A stretch of DNA of 64,000 bases from Brevibacterium moorei. Its GTDB lineage: Bacteria > Actinomycetota > Actinomycetes > Actinomycetales > Brevibacteriaceae. This document shows, piece by piece, positions 44,906-53,131 of this stretch. Position numbers and translations under genes: made by a program. How positions within the stretch are numbered: the first letter of the stretch is position 1; each line of letters starts with the position of its first letter. The stretch lies in NCBI RefSeq assembly GCF_024580735.1, contig NZ_JANIJX010000011.1, positions 1 through 64,000 on the forward strand, in the 5' to 3' direction. The notes beneath the pieces were generated by a model. The model did no database searches, had not been told where the DNA came from, and worked only from the letters and a program-made list of their open reading frames with translations.

Positions 44906-45844
44906 TCAATACAGAGGCAGGGCCTTTGTGGCGATGTGCTCCCTGACTTCCGCCAGGACCCAGCTCAGCGCGGTGTACTTGGAGACGCGGATGACAAGCC
45001 AGCCGGCCTTCGTCAGATAGAAGTACCGCTGCATATCGTGTTCGATCTGATCGGCGTCGAGGAAGTGGTGCCCACCCTCGTATTCGATGGCGAGTTTGAT
45101 CCCGGGGTAGGCCAAATCGGGATGGATGGTGCCGAATCCCGGAATCGTCACGGGGTGGCCCACAACGGGGGTGGGCAGGCCGGCTTTCTCCAGGGCCAGG
45201 CGCAGACGTGTCTCCCGAGGCGAGCCGACTTTCTCCCGCGCGGTCTCCAGGGCCGTCAGGAGATTTCTGCGCCCGCGAAAGTTTCCCAGTGCATCGGCGA
45301 ACGCCCGGATCTCGGCCTTGGTCGCCTCGGGTGGACCGTGCCAGGGCCCCATGACGGCATCCAGGAGGTAGACCATGTCCACCGGCTGGAGGATCCGCGT
45401 GAGCTCGACGATGAGAAAGGCCGTCGGTTGCACCAGGATGCCCGCCGTCGGGTGGTCCCCATGGTGCTTGGTGCGCAGGGTGTCGATGCCGGGCCTGCGG
45501 ATCAACCCCGTTCCCGCCCGGCGGCTGATCTGCAGGAGCGAGGTGTCGGTGGAGACGGGCAATCCGCGTAGATAGGCTCCCGTGCGCCGGCCGGGGCGCG
45601 CATCGGGGAAGAGTCGTTGGAGGGCGGCTGCGCGAGTGCGCAGTTCGAGCCAGTCGGGATCATCTGCTCCGAACCGGGGGCACTCGACATCCTGGGTGAC
45701 ATCATCACTGGTCCACACACCGGAGTAGATGAGTCGCAGTCCGTTCCTGCCGTCCCGTGGGGTCCGGGAGATCCCGGTTCTACGCACCTCCGAGGTCAAT
45801 AAGGGTCGGTGGATAGTTCTTATGACTGTTTGCGATAGTTTCAT
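44906..45844 (-). CDS. DUF559/Vsr-like endonuclease-domain protein
   Basis: 312 aa. The C-terminal half carries a PD-(D/E)xK-type core as in DUF559 and Vsr proteins: SPRETRLRLALEKAGL, then GTIHPDLAYPGIKLAIEYEG with GGHHF and a late YLTKAGWLVIRVSKY. The Asp in HPDLAYP and the Glu-x-Glu/Gly of AIEYEG are the likely metal residues. The N-terminus (1-60) resembles the winged AbiEi-type domain common in actinobacterial members. Role unknown: defence or DNA repair are the usual guesses. ATG 45844 has no ribosome site and lies in an unusually AT-rich 160-bp stretch. Repeats flank the gene. Confidence 0.72.
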   Translation of the reverse strand: MKLSQTVIRTIHRPLLTSEVRRTGISRTPRDGRNGLRLIYSGVWTSDDVTQDVECPRFGADDPDWLELRTRAAALQRLFPDARPGRRTGAYLRGLPVSTDTSLLQISRRAGTGLIRRPGIDTLRTKHHGDHPTAGILVQPTAFLIVELTRILQPVDMVYLLDAVMGPWHGPPEATKAEIRAFADALGNFRGRRNLLTALETAREKVGSPRETRLRLALEKAGLPTPVVGHPVTIPGFGTIHPDLAYPGIKLAIEYEGGHHFLDADQIEHDMQRYFYLTKAGWLVIRVSKYTALSWVLAEVREHIATKALPLY

Positions 45845-45920
45845 GTATATGAGAGTAATCTAGTGCAAACAGTCTCAAAAGACATAGATTGTGTGAATAT
45901 GTTGAGTGAGATACATGTGC

Positions 45921-45964
45921 AGGTGTTTGTTCACTCGGACCGGCTTCAGTGGCGCGAGAGTAAC
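45921..45964 (+). repeat. AGGTGTTTGTTCA repeat, copy 2
   Basis: Same 17 bp as copy 1, again followed by a CTCG...GCGAG dyad and GTAACC, in direct orientation 1.15 kb away. It lies upstream of the endonuclease-like gene. Similarity to copy 1 continues loosely into GGGCGCTGAT/GGGCTGAT. Confidence 0.75.
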
Positions 45965-46003
45965 CAAAAGGGCTGATCTCGTGCGAAATCGGGGTGAACG
46001 CGA

Positions 46004-46044
46004 TCAGTCGCACGACTTGAAGTCATGCGACTGAACAAACACCT
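46004..46044 (-). repeat. AGGTGTTTGTTCA repeat, copy 3 (inverted), with CAGTCGCA dyad
   Basis: CGACTGAACAAACACCT at 46028-46044 is copy 1 inverted with one mismatch. It adjoins the dyad CAGTCGCACGACTTGAAGTC-ATGCGACTG. The element sits 11 bp from the stop of the leftward SDR gene, where it may also act as its terminator. Confidence 0.7.
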
Positions 46045-46055
46045 ACATATGTAGA

Positions 46056-46907
46056 TCAGTGCATCGTCATGCCGCCGGTGACGTTGATGCCCTGGCCCGT
46101 CATATAGGACGCCAGGTCCGACACCAGGAACAGCGCCACATTGGCCACGTCCTGCGGATCGGCGGTCCGTCCCAGCGGGACCTGGGAGTTGTCCTCGGCC
46201 TCGACCTCGGCCGCGGTCATCCCGCGCAGCGCTCCGCCCTCGACGCGCTCGCGGTGCTTCATCGGGGTTTCGACGATCCCCGGGCAGATCGCATTGACCA
46301 GGATTCCGGCGGCGGCCAATTCGATCGCCATGGTCTTCGTCAGCCCCAGCACAGCGTGCTTCGAGGCGACATAGGCGCCCATCGCGCGGTAGCCGTTCTT
46401 GCCCGCCTGGCTGGCCAGCAGCACGATCCGTCCGGGCAGGCCCGCATCCTTGAGCCGGCGCGCCACGCCCCTGGCCACCAGATAGGTGCCGGTCGAGTTC
46501 ACCCGGTTGGTCTTCTCCCAGTTCGCCAGGGTGGAATCGACGACGAAGTCCATCGTCGACATGCCCGCGACGTTGACCAGGATGCTTACGGGCCCCAACC
46601 CGCGCCAGGCTGCGTCGAGCAGGGCCTCGACCCCGGCCTCGTCCGAGACGTCCAAGCGCGCCTCGAACAGGCGGCCGCCGGTCGCAGCCGCCGTTCCGCC
46701 TGCCGCCGAGGCCGCGGCGCCCACCGCGACCTCTGTGGGTTCCGCGCTCGGATGGGCCAGATCGGCGCTGATGACCGTGGCGCCCTGGGCCAGCAGGGTG
46801 TCGCGCACGGCGGCGCCGATGCCCTGGGCGCCGCCGGTGACGAGGGCCACCCGGCCGCGCAGTTCTGGGAAGCGGGGGAGTGGACTGCGTGCGGAAACTG
46901 TGCTCAC
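46056..46907 (-). CDS. SDR-family oxidoreductase downstream of luxS
   Basis: 283 aa. Cofactor motif [17 protein letters not shown] (NNAG variant), catalytic Ser in [10 protein letters not shown], and Tyr-Lys in YVASKHAV; the tail [20 protein letters not shown] is typical of sugar-alcohol or 3-hydroxyacyl dehydrogenases. A Gly/Ala-rich insert occurs near residues 60-75. The GTG start at 46907 overlaps the luxS stop (GTGA), so the two are translationally coupled. The resulting DPD/AI-2 product is a dicarbonyl sugar-like molecule, which such an enzyme might reduce; that link is inference. Confidence 0.83.
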   Translation of the reverse strand: MSTVSARSPLPRFPELRGRVALVTGGAQGIGAAVRDTLLAQGATVISADLAHPSAEPTEVAVGAAASAAGGTAAATGGRLFEARLDVSDEAGVEALLDAAWRGLGPVSILVNVAGMSTMDFVVDSTLANWEKTNRVNSTGTYLVARGVARRLKDAGLPGRIVLLASQAGKNGYRAMGAYVASKHAVLGLTKTMAIELAAAGILVNAICPGIVETPMKHRERVEGGALRGMTAAEVEAEDNSQVPLGRTADPQDVANVALFLVSDLASYMTGQGINVTGGMTMH

Positions 46908-47395
46908 GCGAGTACGGAACGGTCGAAGGCGTCGATGCTGATGCCCTGCTCCAGCACGGTCTTCGACCATTCCTGTGCGGAGAACAGGCTGTGGTCGCGG
47001 TAGTTGCCGCAGGTCTCGATCGTGGTGCCGGGCACATCGTCCCAGGTGATGGAGTGCGCAATCTGGTCCAGCGCGTCCTTCAGGGCCGAGGCGACCTCGG
47101 CGGCGGTGGGCTCACCCCAGACGATCAGGTGGAAGCCGGTGCGGCAGCCGAACGGCGAGCAGTCCACGATCCCGGGCAGGCGGTCGCGCAGCAGCCCGGC
47201 CAGCAGATGCTCGATCGTGTGCAGGCCGCCGGTGGGGATGGCCGTCTCGTTCGGCTGGGTCAGGCGCAGATCGAAGTTCGACAGCGCATCCCCGCCGGGG
47301 CCGTGCTCCACGGCGATCCGGCGCACATATGGCGCCTTGACGATGGTGTGGTCCAGTTCGAAGCTCTCAATCGTCGATTCGATCTTCTCGCCCAT
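46904..47395 (-). CDS. luxS: S-ribosylhomocysteine lyase LuxS
   Basis: 163 aa. Cleaves S-ribosylhomocysteine to homocysteine and DPD, the precursor of autoinducer-2, in the methyl cycle. The metal motif is [15 protein letters not shown] (HxxEH), with the third ligand Cys in [10 protein letters not shown]; the catalytic Cys is in [11 protein letters not shown]. All key residues are present. AAGGAGGAACC precedes ATG 47395. No pfs/mtnN nucleosidase gene adjoins it. Three 20-bp-phased repeats lie upstream. Confidence 0.95.
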   Translation of the reverse strand: MGEKIESTIESFELDHTIVKAPYVRRIAVEHGPGGDALSNFDLRLTQPNETAIPTGGLHTIEHLLAGLLRDRLPGIVDCSPFGCRTGFHLIVWGEPTAAEVASALKDALDQIAHSITWDDVPGTTIETCGNYRDHSLFSAQEWSKTVLEQGISIDAFDRSVLA

Positions 47396-47490
47396 GGTTC
47401 CTCCTTGAGATACGTGGTGTTTTGTTTTCGCTGCTCACAGGCTAGGCCCGATCCCGGCCGCGGCACCGTGGGCCTGTCATATGACACTGT

Positions 47491-47540
47491 GTGGAGCCAC
47501 AGTCGACATTGTGGAGCCACTCTCGACACAGTGGAGCCAC
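47491..47540. promoter_or_regulatory. Three 20-bp iterons, GTGGAGCCAC
   Basis: GTGGAGCCAC occurs at 47491-47500, 47511-47520 and 47531-47540, exactly 20 bp apart, that is on one DNA face. Each unit continues as AGTCGACATT, TCTCGACACA or CGCCCGATAT, so a second weaker box (CGACA/CGATA) is also phased. They lie in the luxS/amidase divergent region. Likely a cooperative regulator array. The core also appears in the arms of the palindromes at 13719 and 16096. Confidence 0.7.
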
Positions 47541-47579
47541 CGCCCGATATTGTGACGTGGAGCATATTAGAGTGGTGCC

Positions 47580-49049
47580 ATGAGCGAGCACACCGACTTC
47601 ACCGATCCCACCGAGCTGGCCTATGCCTCTGCCACGGAATTGTTGACCGCTTTCCGTGCCGGAACCACCACCCCCACCGCGGTGCTCGAGGCGCAACTGG
47701 CGCGCATCGACGCATACGACGGGGCAGGCGGCACCCCCGACGGCGGTACCGACGGGCTGGGCGCGATCGTCGACCGCTACGACGACGAGGCCCGCGAACT
47801 GGCCGCTGCCGCCACGGAACGCTACCGCGCCGGCACCGCCAGGGCACTCGAGGGGATCACCGTGGCGGTCAAGGAGAAGCACGCGATGGCCGGGCGCCAT
47901 ATGACCGAGGGCTCGCTGGCCTGGGACGGCACTGTGCCGGACTTCGACCATCCCGTCGTCGAGCGGCTGCGCGCGGCCGGGGCGATCCTGCACGCGCGCA
48001 CCGCCACCCCGGAGTTCTCCATCACCGGCTACACCCAGTCCCTGGCCTGGGGCGTGACCCGCAACCCCTGGAACCCGGATTTCTCACCTGGCGGTTCCTC
48101 CGGCGGGTCCGGTGCGGCCCTGGCCGCCGGGATGACGACCCTGGCAACGGCCTCGGACATCGGCGGTTCGACCCGCGGGCCCGCGAGCTACTGCGGACTG
48201 CTGGGTTATAAGGCGCCCTATGGCCGGGTGCCCGGTGCCGCGCCCAATAGCCTCGACTACTACCGTGGCGACGGCCTGCTGGCGCGCAGTGTGGAAGACG
48301 CATGCGTGGGCTTCAACCTGATCTCCGGGCAGCACTGGCGCGACCAGACCTCGCTGCCGGACGTCACGATCCGCGCTGATGAACCGGTGGCCGGGATGCG
48401 CATCGCCTACAGCGAGGACCTGGGCGGTTTCGCCGTGGACGCCGAGGTCAGGGCCAACACCCGCGCCCTGCTCGAGGCCCTGTCCGACGCCGGGGCCGAG
48501 GTCGAGCAGGTCGCCTTCCCCGACCTGCGGCGCGAGTTCGCGACCGCACTCATGGTGCACTTCGGGCAGTTGAATTCCCAGCTGGTCACGCGCACCACCG
48601 CCGGCCGCGAGGACGAACTGACCGACTACGGCCGTGACACCGTGGCGCTGGGCCGGCGGGTCGCCGCGGAGCACACGATGTACGACGCGGTGCAGGCGGA
48701 ATGGGCGATTCAGCAGGCCCTGGCGCGGATCATGAAGGGTTTCGACGCGCTGGTGTGCCCGACCTCGGCGACGGTCGGACAGCCGGCGGGAGTCGACGTC
48801 AATGCGACGGGGATCGAAGTGGGCGGCCGGCAGGTCAGCGGGATCGAGGCCCTGCTGACCGCCCAGCTCAATGTCAACAACCGCTGTCCGGTGATGAGTG
48901 TGCCCAGTGGGTTCGCCTCCAACGGGGTGCCGACGGGTGCGCAGATCGTGGGCAGGCCCTATGCCGATGACACGGTGTTCTCCCTGGCAGCCGCCGTCGA
49001 ATCGCTGGGCTATGTGCCCTTCACCCGCGGGGTGCGCCCGGAGCTGTAG
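47580..49049 (+). CDS. Amidase-signature family hydrolase
   Basis: 489 aa. The Ser-cisSer-Lys triad is visible: Lys in TVAVKEKHAM, the cis-Ser in GGSSGGSGAALAAG and the nucleophile Ser in DIGGSTRGPAS. Hydrolyses a linear or aryl amide; GatA, urethanase or aryl-acylamidase names are not justified. No gatC/gatB neighbours, which argues against a tRNA amidotransferase. ATG 47580 lies 40 bp from the iteron array. The neighbouring alcohol dehydrogenase is convergent. Confidence 0.88.
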   Translation: MSEHTDFTDPTELAYASATELLTAFRAGTTTPTAVLEAQLARIDAYDGAGGTPDGGTDGLGAIVDRYDDEARELAAAATERYRAGTARALEGITVAVKEKHAMAGRHMTEGSLAWDGTVPDFDHPVVERLRAAGAILHARTATPEFSITGYTQSLAWGVTRNPWNPDFSPGGSSGGSGAALAAGMTTLATASDIGGSTRGPASYCGLLGYKAPYGRVPGAAPNSLDYYRGDGLLARSVEDACVGFNLISGQHWRDQTSLPDVTIRADEPVAGMRIAYSEDLGGFAVDAEVRANTRALLEALSDAGAEVEQVAFPDLRREFATALMVHFGQLNSQLVTRTTAGREDELTDYGRDTVALGRRVAAEHTMYDAVQAEWAIQQALARIMKGFDALVCPTSATVGQPAGVDVNATGIEVGGRQVSGIEALLTAQLNVNNRCPVMSVPSGFASNGVPTGAQIVGRPYADDTVFSLAAAVESLGYVPFTRGVRPEL

Positions 49050-49108
49050 GGCCCTGGCGCGACCCGCGGGCGTTGAGCCTCCCCGCGCGATACAGGATCG
49101 GTATCCGC

Positions 49109-50212
49109 TCAGTACACGACGACCGGTTTGATCGTCGTGCCCGATTCGGAATCCGCGAAGGCCTGGTTGATGTCCTCGAAGGCGTAGGTCTTGACCAACT
49201 TGTCGAAGGGGAAGAGCCCCTTCTCATACATCGAGACCAGTTTCGGGATGTACTCGCGCGGCACTGCATCGCCCTCGACGACCATGGACACGTTGATCCC
49301 GCTGGTCAGCAGGGTGCCGATGTCGAAGGGCGCCTCGGTGCCCAGTTTGGCAGCACCCACCAGTGCCCCGTGCCCGCGCAGGGCCAGGGACTTCGTCATC
49401 TGGGAGAACACGGGCGGAACGCCGGTCGTGTCCAGGGCGTACTGGACGCCCTTGCCACCGGTGATCTCCCGGATCGCCTCGACGGGGTCGACCTCCTTGG
49501 AGTTCACCACATGGGTCGCGCCCAGCTCCTTGGCGAACTCCAGGCGGCTGGGGACGATGTCGACCATGATGATGGTCGTGGCGCCCGCGGCCACCGCGCC
49601 CATCATCCCGGACAGACCCACCGCGCCGGTGCCGAAGATGGCGATCGACTCCCCGGGGCCGGGCTTGAGGACGTTGAGGACCGCACCGGAGCCGGTCATG
49701 ATGCCGCAGCCCAGGGGCCCGAGCTTCTCCAGCGGGGCGTCGTCGTCGACCTTGACCGCATTGCGGGCACGGACATTGGTGCGGGTTGCGAACGAGGACT
49801 GCCCGAAGAAGTTCGAGGACACGGGTTCGCCTGCGGAATCGGTGAACATCTTCGAGCCGTCGGTCCTGGCCCCGCCGAAGTTCAGGTTGTAGAAGTCGAC
49901 ACAGTACTGCGGGTGGCCGGCGATGCAGTTCTCGCAGACGCCGCAGGACGCGGGGGCCAGCACCACCTTGTCGCCGACGGCCAGATCGACGACATCTGTG
50001 CCCACGGCCTCGACGACGCCCGAGCCCTCGTGGCCGAGCACTGCCGGCAGCGGGGTCGGGTACCACTGGTCGCGGACGATCGCGTCGGTGTGGCAGACGC
50101 CGCTGGCGACCAGGCGGACGGTGACCTCGTCGGGACGTGGGGCGTCGAGCTCCAGTTCGCGGATTTCCAGATCGGTCTTCGGTGCGGTGGCAACCGCTGC
50201 GTTCACCTTCAT
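49109..50212 (-). CDS. Zinc-dependent (aryl-)alcohol dehydrogenase
   Basis: 367 aa medium-chain dehydrogenase of the class III/aryl-alcohol type. Catalytic zinc: GVCHTDAIVRDQW and GHEGSGVVEAVG, third ligand in GPLGCGIMTGSGAVLNVL; structural zinc Cys in CGVCENCIAGHPQYC; nucleotide loop FGTGAVGLSGMMGA followed by the Asp of MVDIVPSR, which favours NAD. Benzyl or other aryl alcohols are probable substrates. GAAGGAG precedes ATG 50212. Located next to a YheO-type regulator on the same strand, 111 bp upstream. Confidence 0.9.
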   Translation of the reverse strand: MKVNAAVATAPKTDLEIRELELDAPRPDEVTVRLVASGVCHTDAIVRDQWYPTPLPAVLGHEGSGVVEAVGTDVVDLAVGDKVVLAPASCGVCENCIAGHPQYCVDFYNLNFGGARTDGSKMFTDSAGEPVSSNFFGQSSFATRTNVRARNAVKVDDDAPLEKLGPLGCGIMTGSGAVLNVLKPGPGESIAIFGTGAVGLSGMMGAVAAGATTIIMVDIVPSRLEFAKELGATHVVNSKEVDPVEAIREITGGKGVQYALDTTGVPPVFSQMTKSLALRGHGALVGAAKLGTEAPFDIGTLLTSGINVSMVVEGDAVPREYIPKLVSMYEKGLFPFDKLVKTYAFEDINQAFADSESGTTIKPVVVY

Positions 50213-50322
50213 CGTGAACTCCTTCCGGGTAGATTCCGGAGCGCGCAGGATCAGCGCGGGTCCACCTTCCAACCTAACGCAGAACGCGGGTCCTGGCCGG
50301 GGTCACCTGCGACTTCCTGTGC

Positions 50323-51273
50323 TCAGGACCCCGCCGCCTCCGCGGTATCGTCCCCTGGTTCGTCTGCGGGGGCCTCGGCTTCGATCTCGTTGAGGTAGTT
50401 GTAGATCGTGAAGCGGCTGACGTCCAGTGCCGAGGCGACCATCTCCACCCCGTCGCGCAGCAGGAACATGCCGCGGGACTTCAGGATCCGCACGGCCTCG
50501 ACCTTGTGGGCCTTGCGCATCAGGTGCACGGGCACGCCCACCCGGGCGATCGCCCGCGAGAGCAGCAGGTCGGCCAGTTCGTTGACATCGCGGACGAACA
50601 CCTCGGGGTCCGCGGGCGCCGGGGCGCCGGTCTCCTGTTCCCGGGTTCCCGCCCCGGCCGCCGGATCCCCGGGTGTCGCCGGGGCCGAGGCGGCAGCAGC
50701 CTCCGCGGTCGGGCGCAGGACCGCACCCGGCCCGGATTCGGGAACCGGAGCGTCGCCCCGCCCGGCGGGGGCCTCGGCGCCGGTGGTTCCCGTTTCAGAG
50801 GGCTCGTCCCCGGCCGTCTCCTGGCCCAGCATGCTCGCGGCGATGCGGGAGACCTGATTCCAGACGCTGGTATCGGAGTTGATGCACAGGGCCGCCACGG
50901 GGTTGCCCGCCACATCGTTGATCACCATGGTCGAGGACTTCAGCCTGCGCCCGTCGGGTAGCTGGGTCTCATAGCCGACCACCGTCTCCAATTGATGGGT
51001 GGCACTGCGGTGCAACAACAGGTCCGTGGCCGGGTCGCCGATCCTGCGATGGGTGACGTCGCCGTAGACGGCCACGATCGAATTGGGCAGCAGGCTCAGA
51101 TCGTGCAGCACCACCTCGCTGGTGGCCGGCAGCGAACGGCCCAGGGGCTCGACCAGCTGTTTGAACACGACGATGAGGCGCTCACCGTCGATGGTGCGCG
51201 TGAACGGCGTCTCCTGGGGCGTCTCCTGGTTCGTTGCGCCTGGTGTCGGATCAGCGGCGATGGGAGTTGTCAC
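50323..51273 (-). CDS. YheO/DauR-type PAS transcriptional regulator
   Basis: 316 aa. The N-terminal YheO-like PAS domain (about 30-145) includes LPNSIVAVYGDVTHRRIGDP and NPVAALCINSDTS; a long Ala/Pro/Gly/Thr linker (about 150-215) is atypical; the C-terminal helix-turn-helix is GVEMVASALDVSRFTIYNYL. This matches the HTH_22 family that includes DauR, a D-arginine-catabolism repressor. GTG 51273 follows AAGGAGG. It is divergent from an MFS transporter and is its likely controller. Confidence 0.85.
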   Translation of the reverse strand: MTTPIAADPTPGATNQETPQETPFTRTIDGERLIVVFKQLVEPLGRSLPATSEVVLHDLSLLPNSIVAVYGDVTHRRIGDPATDLLLHRSATHQLETVVGYETQLPDGRRLKSSTMVINDVAGNPVAALCINSDTSVWNQVSRIAASMLGQETAGDEPSETGTTGAEAPAGRGDAPVPESGPGAVLRPTAEAAAASAPATPGDPAAGAGTREQETGAPAPADPEVFVRDVNELADLLLSRAIARVGVPVHLMRKAHKVEAVRILKSRGMFLLRDGVEMVASALDVSRFTIYNYLNEIEAEAPADEPGDDTAEAAGS

Positions 51274-51418
51274 ACGCGCCTCCTTGGGATTCGGGTGTCG
51301 ATGGTCGGGGTAGTGCCCGTCTGCATGGTTCTGGCGGCAACTCTACTCAAGACATCAAGGAGTTCAACAGGGTGTTGCATCTACTGGTGATGATTTGTAG
51401 GATCGCTATAGCCTCATT

Positions 51419-51475
51419 ATGTCTCAGGTCACACGACAGGTGATGTTGTGCCCGCTGGAACACCTGATGAGACAT
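51419..51475. promoter_or_regulatory. Inverted ATGTCTCA/TGAGACAT pair in the regulator/MFS gap
   Basis: ATGTCTCA (51419-51426) and TGAGACAT (51468-51475) face each other, with CAGGTG...CACCTG nested between them. The 305-bp divergent region 51274-51578 otherwise shows only AT-rich promoter-like DNA and no gene. It may be the operator of the PAS regulator. The same octamer is the direct repeat at 65-123. Confidence 0.5.
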
Positions 51476-51578
51476 GCGTGACAGTGATATATCGAGTGCT
51501 TAGTATGGCATGAACCTCCACCACGATTTCCGTGACGACACCGCGACGCCACCATGAGCAGACGAAGAGATTGAGACG

Positions 51579-52883
51579 ATGACGACCCAACAGGCCACGC
51601 CCGCGAAACCCCGCAGTGCCCTGGCCCGCAATACGACCTTCCTGGCCCTGGGCCAGCTGTTCTCCGGAGTGGGCATCGCCTCGGGCATCGCGGTGGGCGG
51701 CCTGCTGGCCGAAGAGCTCACCGGCTCGACCGAGTTCGCCGGCCTGTCGCAGACCGCCTCGATCCTGGGCGCTGCGATCGCCGCGATCCCGCTGGCGAAC
51801 CTGGCGCGCAAGTACACGCGGCGCCGGGCGCTGACCACAGGGTTCTCGCTGGCGGCCGTGGGTGCGCTCATCATCCTGGTCTCGACCACCCTGAACTTCG
51901 CGCCCGGCTACTTCATGGGCATGCTGTTCATCGGCGTGGCCACGGCGACCGGCCTGCAATCGCGCTACGCCGCCACCGACGACGCCCCCGACCACATCAA
52001 GGGCCGGATGATGTCCTTCGTGGTCTGGGCGACGACGATCGGGTCCGTGGCGGGGCCCAACCTGACCGAACCGGGTGCCCACGTGGGCCGGGCCCTGGGT
52101 CTGCACCCGCTGGCCGGCCCCTTCGTCCTGTCGGTCTGCGCCTTCGCGATCGCGGCCTTCTTCGCCTCGCGCGTGAAGTCCGAGCCCGTGCCCGGTGCGG
52201 TGGGGGAGGGGCCTGCGGCCGGCTCCCCGGGCCGGGCTGAGGACGTCGCCGTGGCCGAGGCCCCCGCCCCCGGCGTGCGCCAGGTGCTCGGTATCGTGTG
52301 CCGCAACAAGGTGGCCCTGTTCGGGCTGGTCACGGTCGCCACGGCGCAGATGATGATGTCATCGGTGATGGTGATGACCCCGGTTCACATGGCCCACGAC
52401 GGGATGGCGCTGCACTTTGTAGGGATCGTCATCAGCCTGCACATCCTGGGCATGTACGGACTGTCGCCGTTGTTCGGTTGGATGGCAGATAAGTGGGGCG
52501 GGCAGACCGTGGCGATCCTGGGCTACGCGATCTTCGCGATCGCCTTCGCCTTGGGCATCTACGATGCGATCGCCGGCTCCCAGATGCCGCGCATCTCCAC
52601 AGCCCTGACTCTGCTGGGCGTGGGCTGGTCGGCCTGTTTCATCGGCGGTTCGATGGTGCTCAACGGTTCGGTCCCGGCTACGGCCAGGGTACCGCTGCAG
52701 GGCCTGTCGGACTCGATCATGAACTTCGGCGCCGCGATCATGGCTGCGGCCTCCGGCAGCCTGCTGGAGCTGGGCGGATTCCAGCTGATCAACATCGTGG
52801 CGGCGTGTCTGCTGGTACTCACCCTGCTGGCGGGTGCTCGGGCGAAGTTCGGTTTCGGATCGGCTGCGCACCGGGTCGCCTGA
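51579..52883 (+). CDS. MFS transporter
   Basis: 434 aa with about 12 hydrophobic segments; motif-A-like ANLARKYTRRRALTTGF after helix 2 and GWMADKWGGQTVAILG after helix 8. A hydrophilic loop in the middle (about residues 205-230, VPGAVGEGPAAGSPGRAED) separates the halves. No closer family assignment. Given a DauR-type regulator next door, amino-acid or related export or import is possible. Confidence 0.82.
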   Translation: MTTQQATPAKPRSALARNTTFLALGQLFSGVGIASGIAVGGLLAEELTGSTEFAGLSQTASILGAAIAAIPLANLARKYTRRRALTTGFSLAAVGALIILVSTTLNFAPGYFMGMLFIGVATATGLQSRYAATDDAPDHIKGRMMSFVVWATTIGSVAGPNLTEPGAHVGRALGLHPLAGPFVLSVCAFAIAAFFASRVKSEPVPGAVGEGPAAGSPGRAEDVAVAEAPAPGVRQVLGIVCRNKVALFGLVTVATAQMMMSSVMVMTPVHMAHDGMALHFVGIVISLHILGMYGLSPLFGWMADKWGGQTVAILGYAIFAIAFALGIYDAIAGSQMPRISTALTLLGVGWSACFIGGSMVLNGSVPATARVPLQGLSDSIMNFGAAIMAAASGSLLELGGFQLINIVAACLLVLTLLAGARAKFGFGSAAHRVA

Positions 52884-53085
52884 TTCCGTGGGGGTTTCCG
52901 GACGAGTAGTGAGCCCTCAGGTGACCCGTCACCTGTACTTCAAGTAGATGTTGAATTGAGTGATTGAGCTCACCCTTACTCATTTTGAATACTCGTGGAT
53001 TATATAAAAAATCCGTGTAACAACTTCACAAGGAACGCGAAAAATATCAACTGAGAGTTGAGACTTCGTGCTAATCTGAGTCGCA

Positions 53086-53101
53086 CATCACACTTGTGAT
53101 G
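53086..53101 (+). promoter_or_regulatory. 16-bp palindromic operator before the ABC importer
   Basis: CATCACACTTGTGATG is a perfect 16-bp palindrome, 30 bp before the binding-protein start. The 248-bp gap is strongly AT-rich (about 52920-53080) and also holds CAACTGAGAGTTG (53049-53061). The palindrome resembles a GntR/LacI-class operator. It would control the whole rightward operon. Confidence 0.6.
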
Positions 53102-53131
53102 CACGTCTCCTAGAACTGCACGGAGGAATGC

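Noticed and set aside
47580-49049. Calling the amidase a GatA subunit.
   Set aside because: No gatB or gatC nearby and the protein lacks features that would separate it from general amidases.
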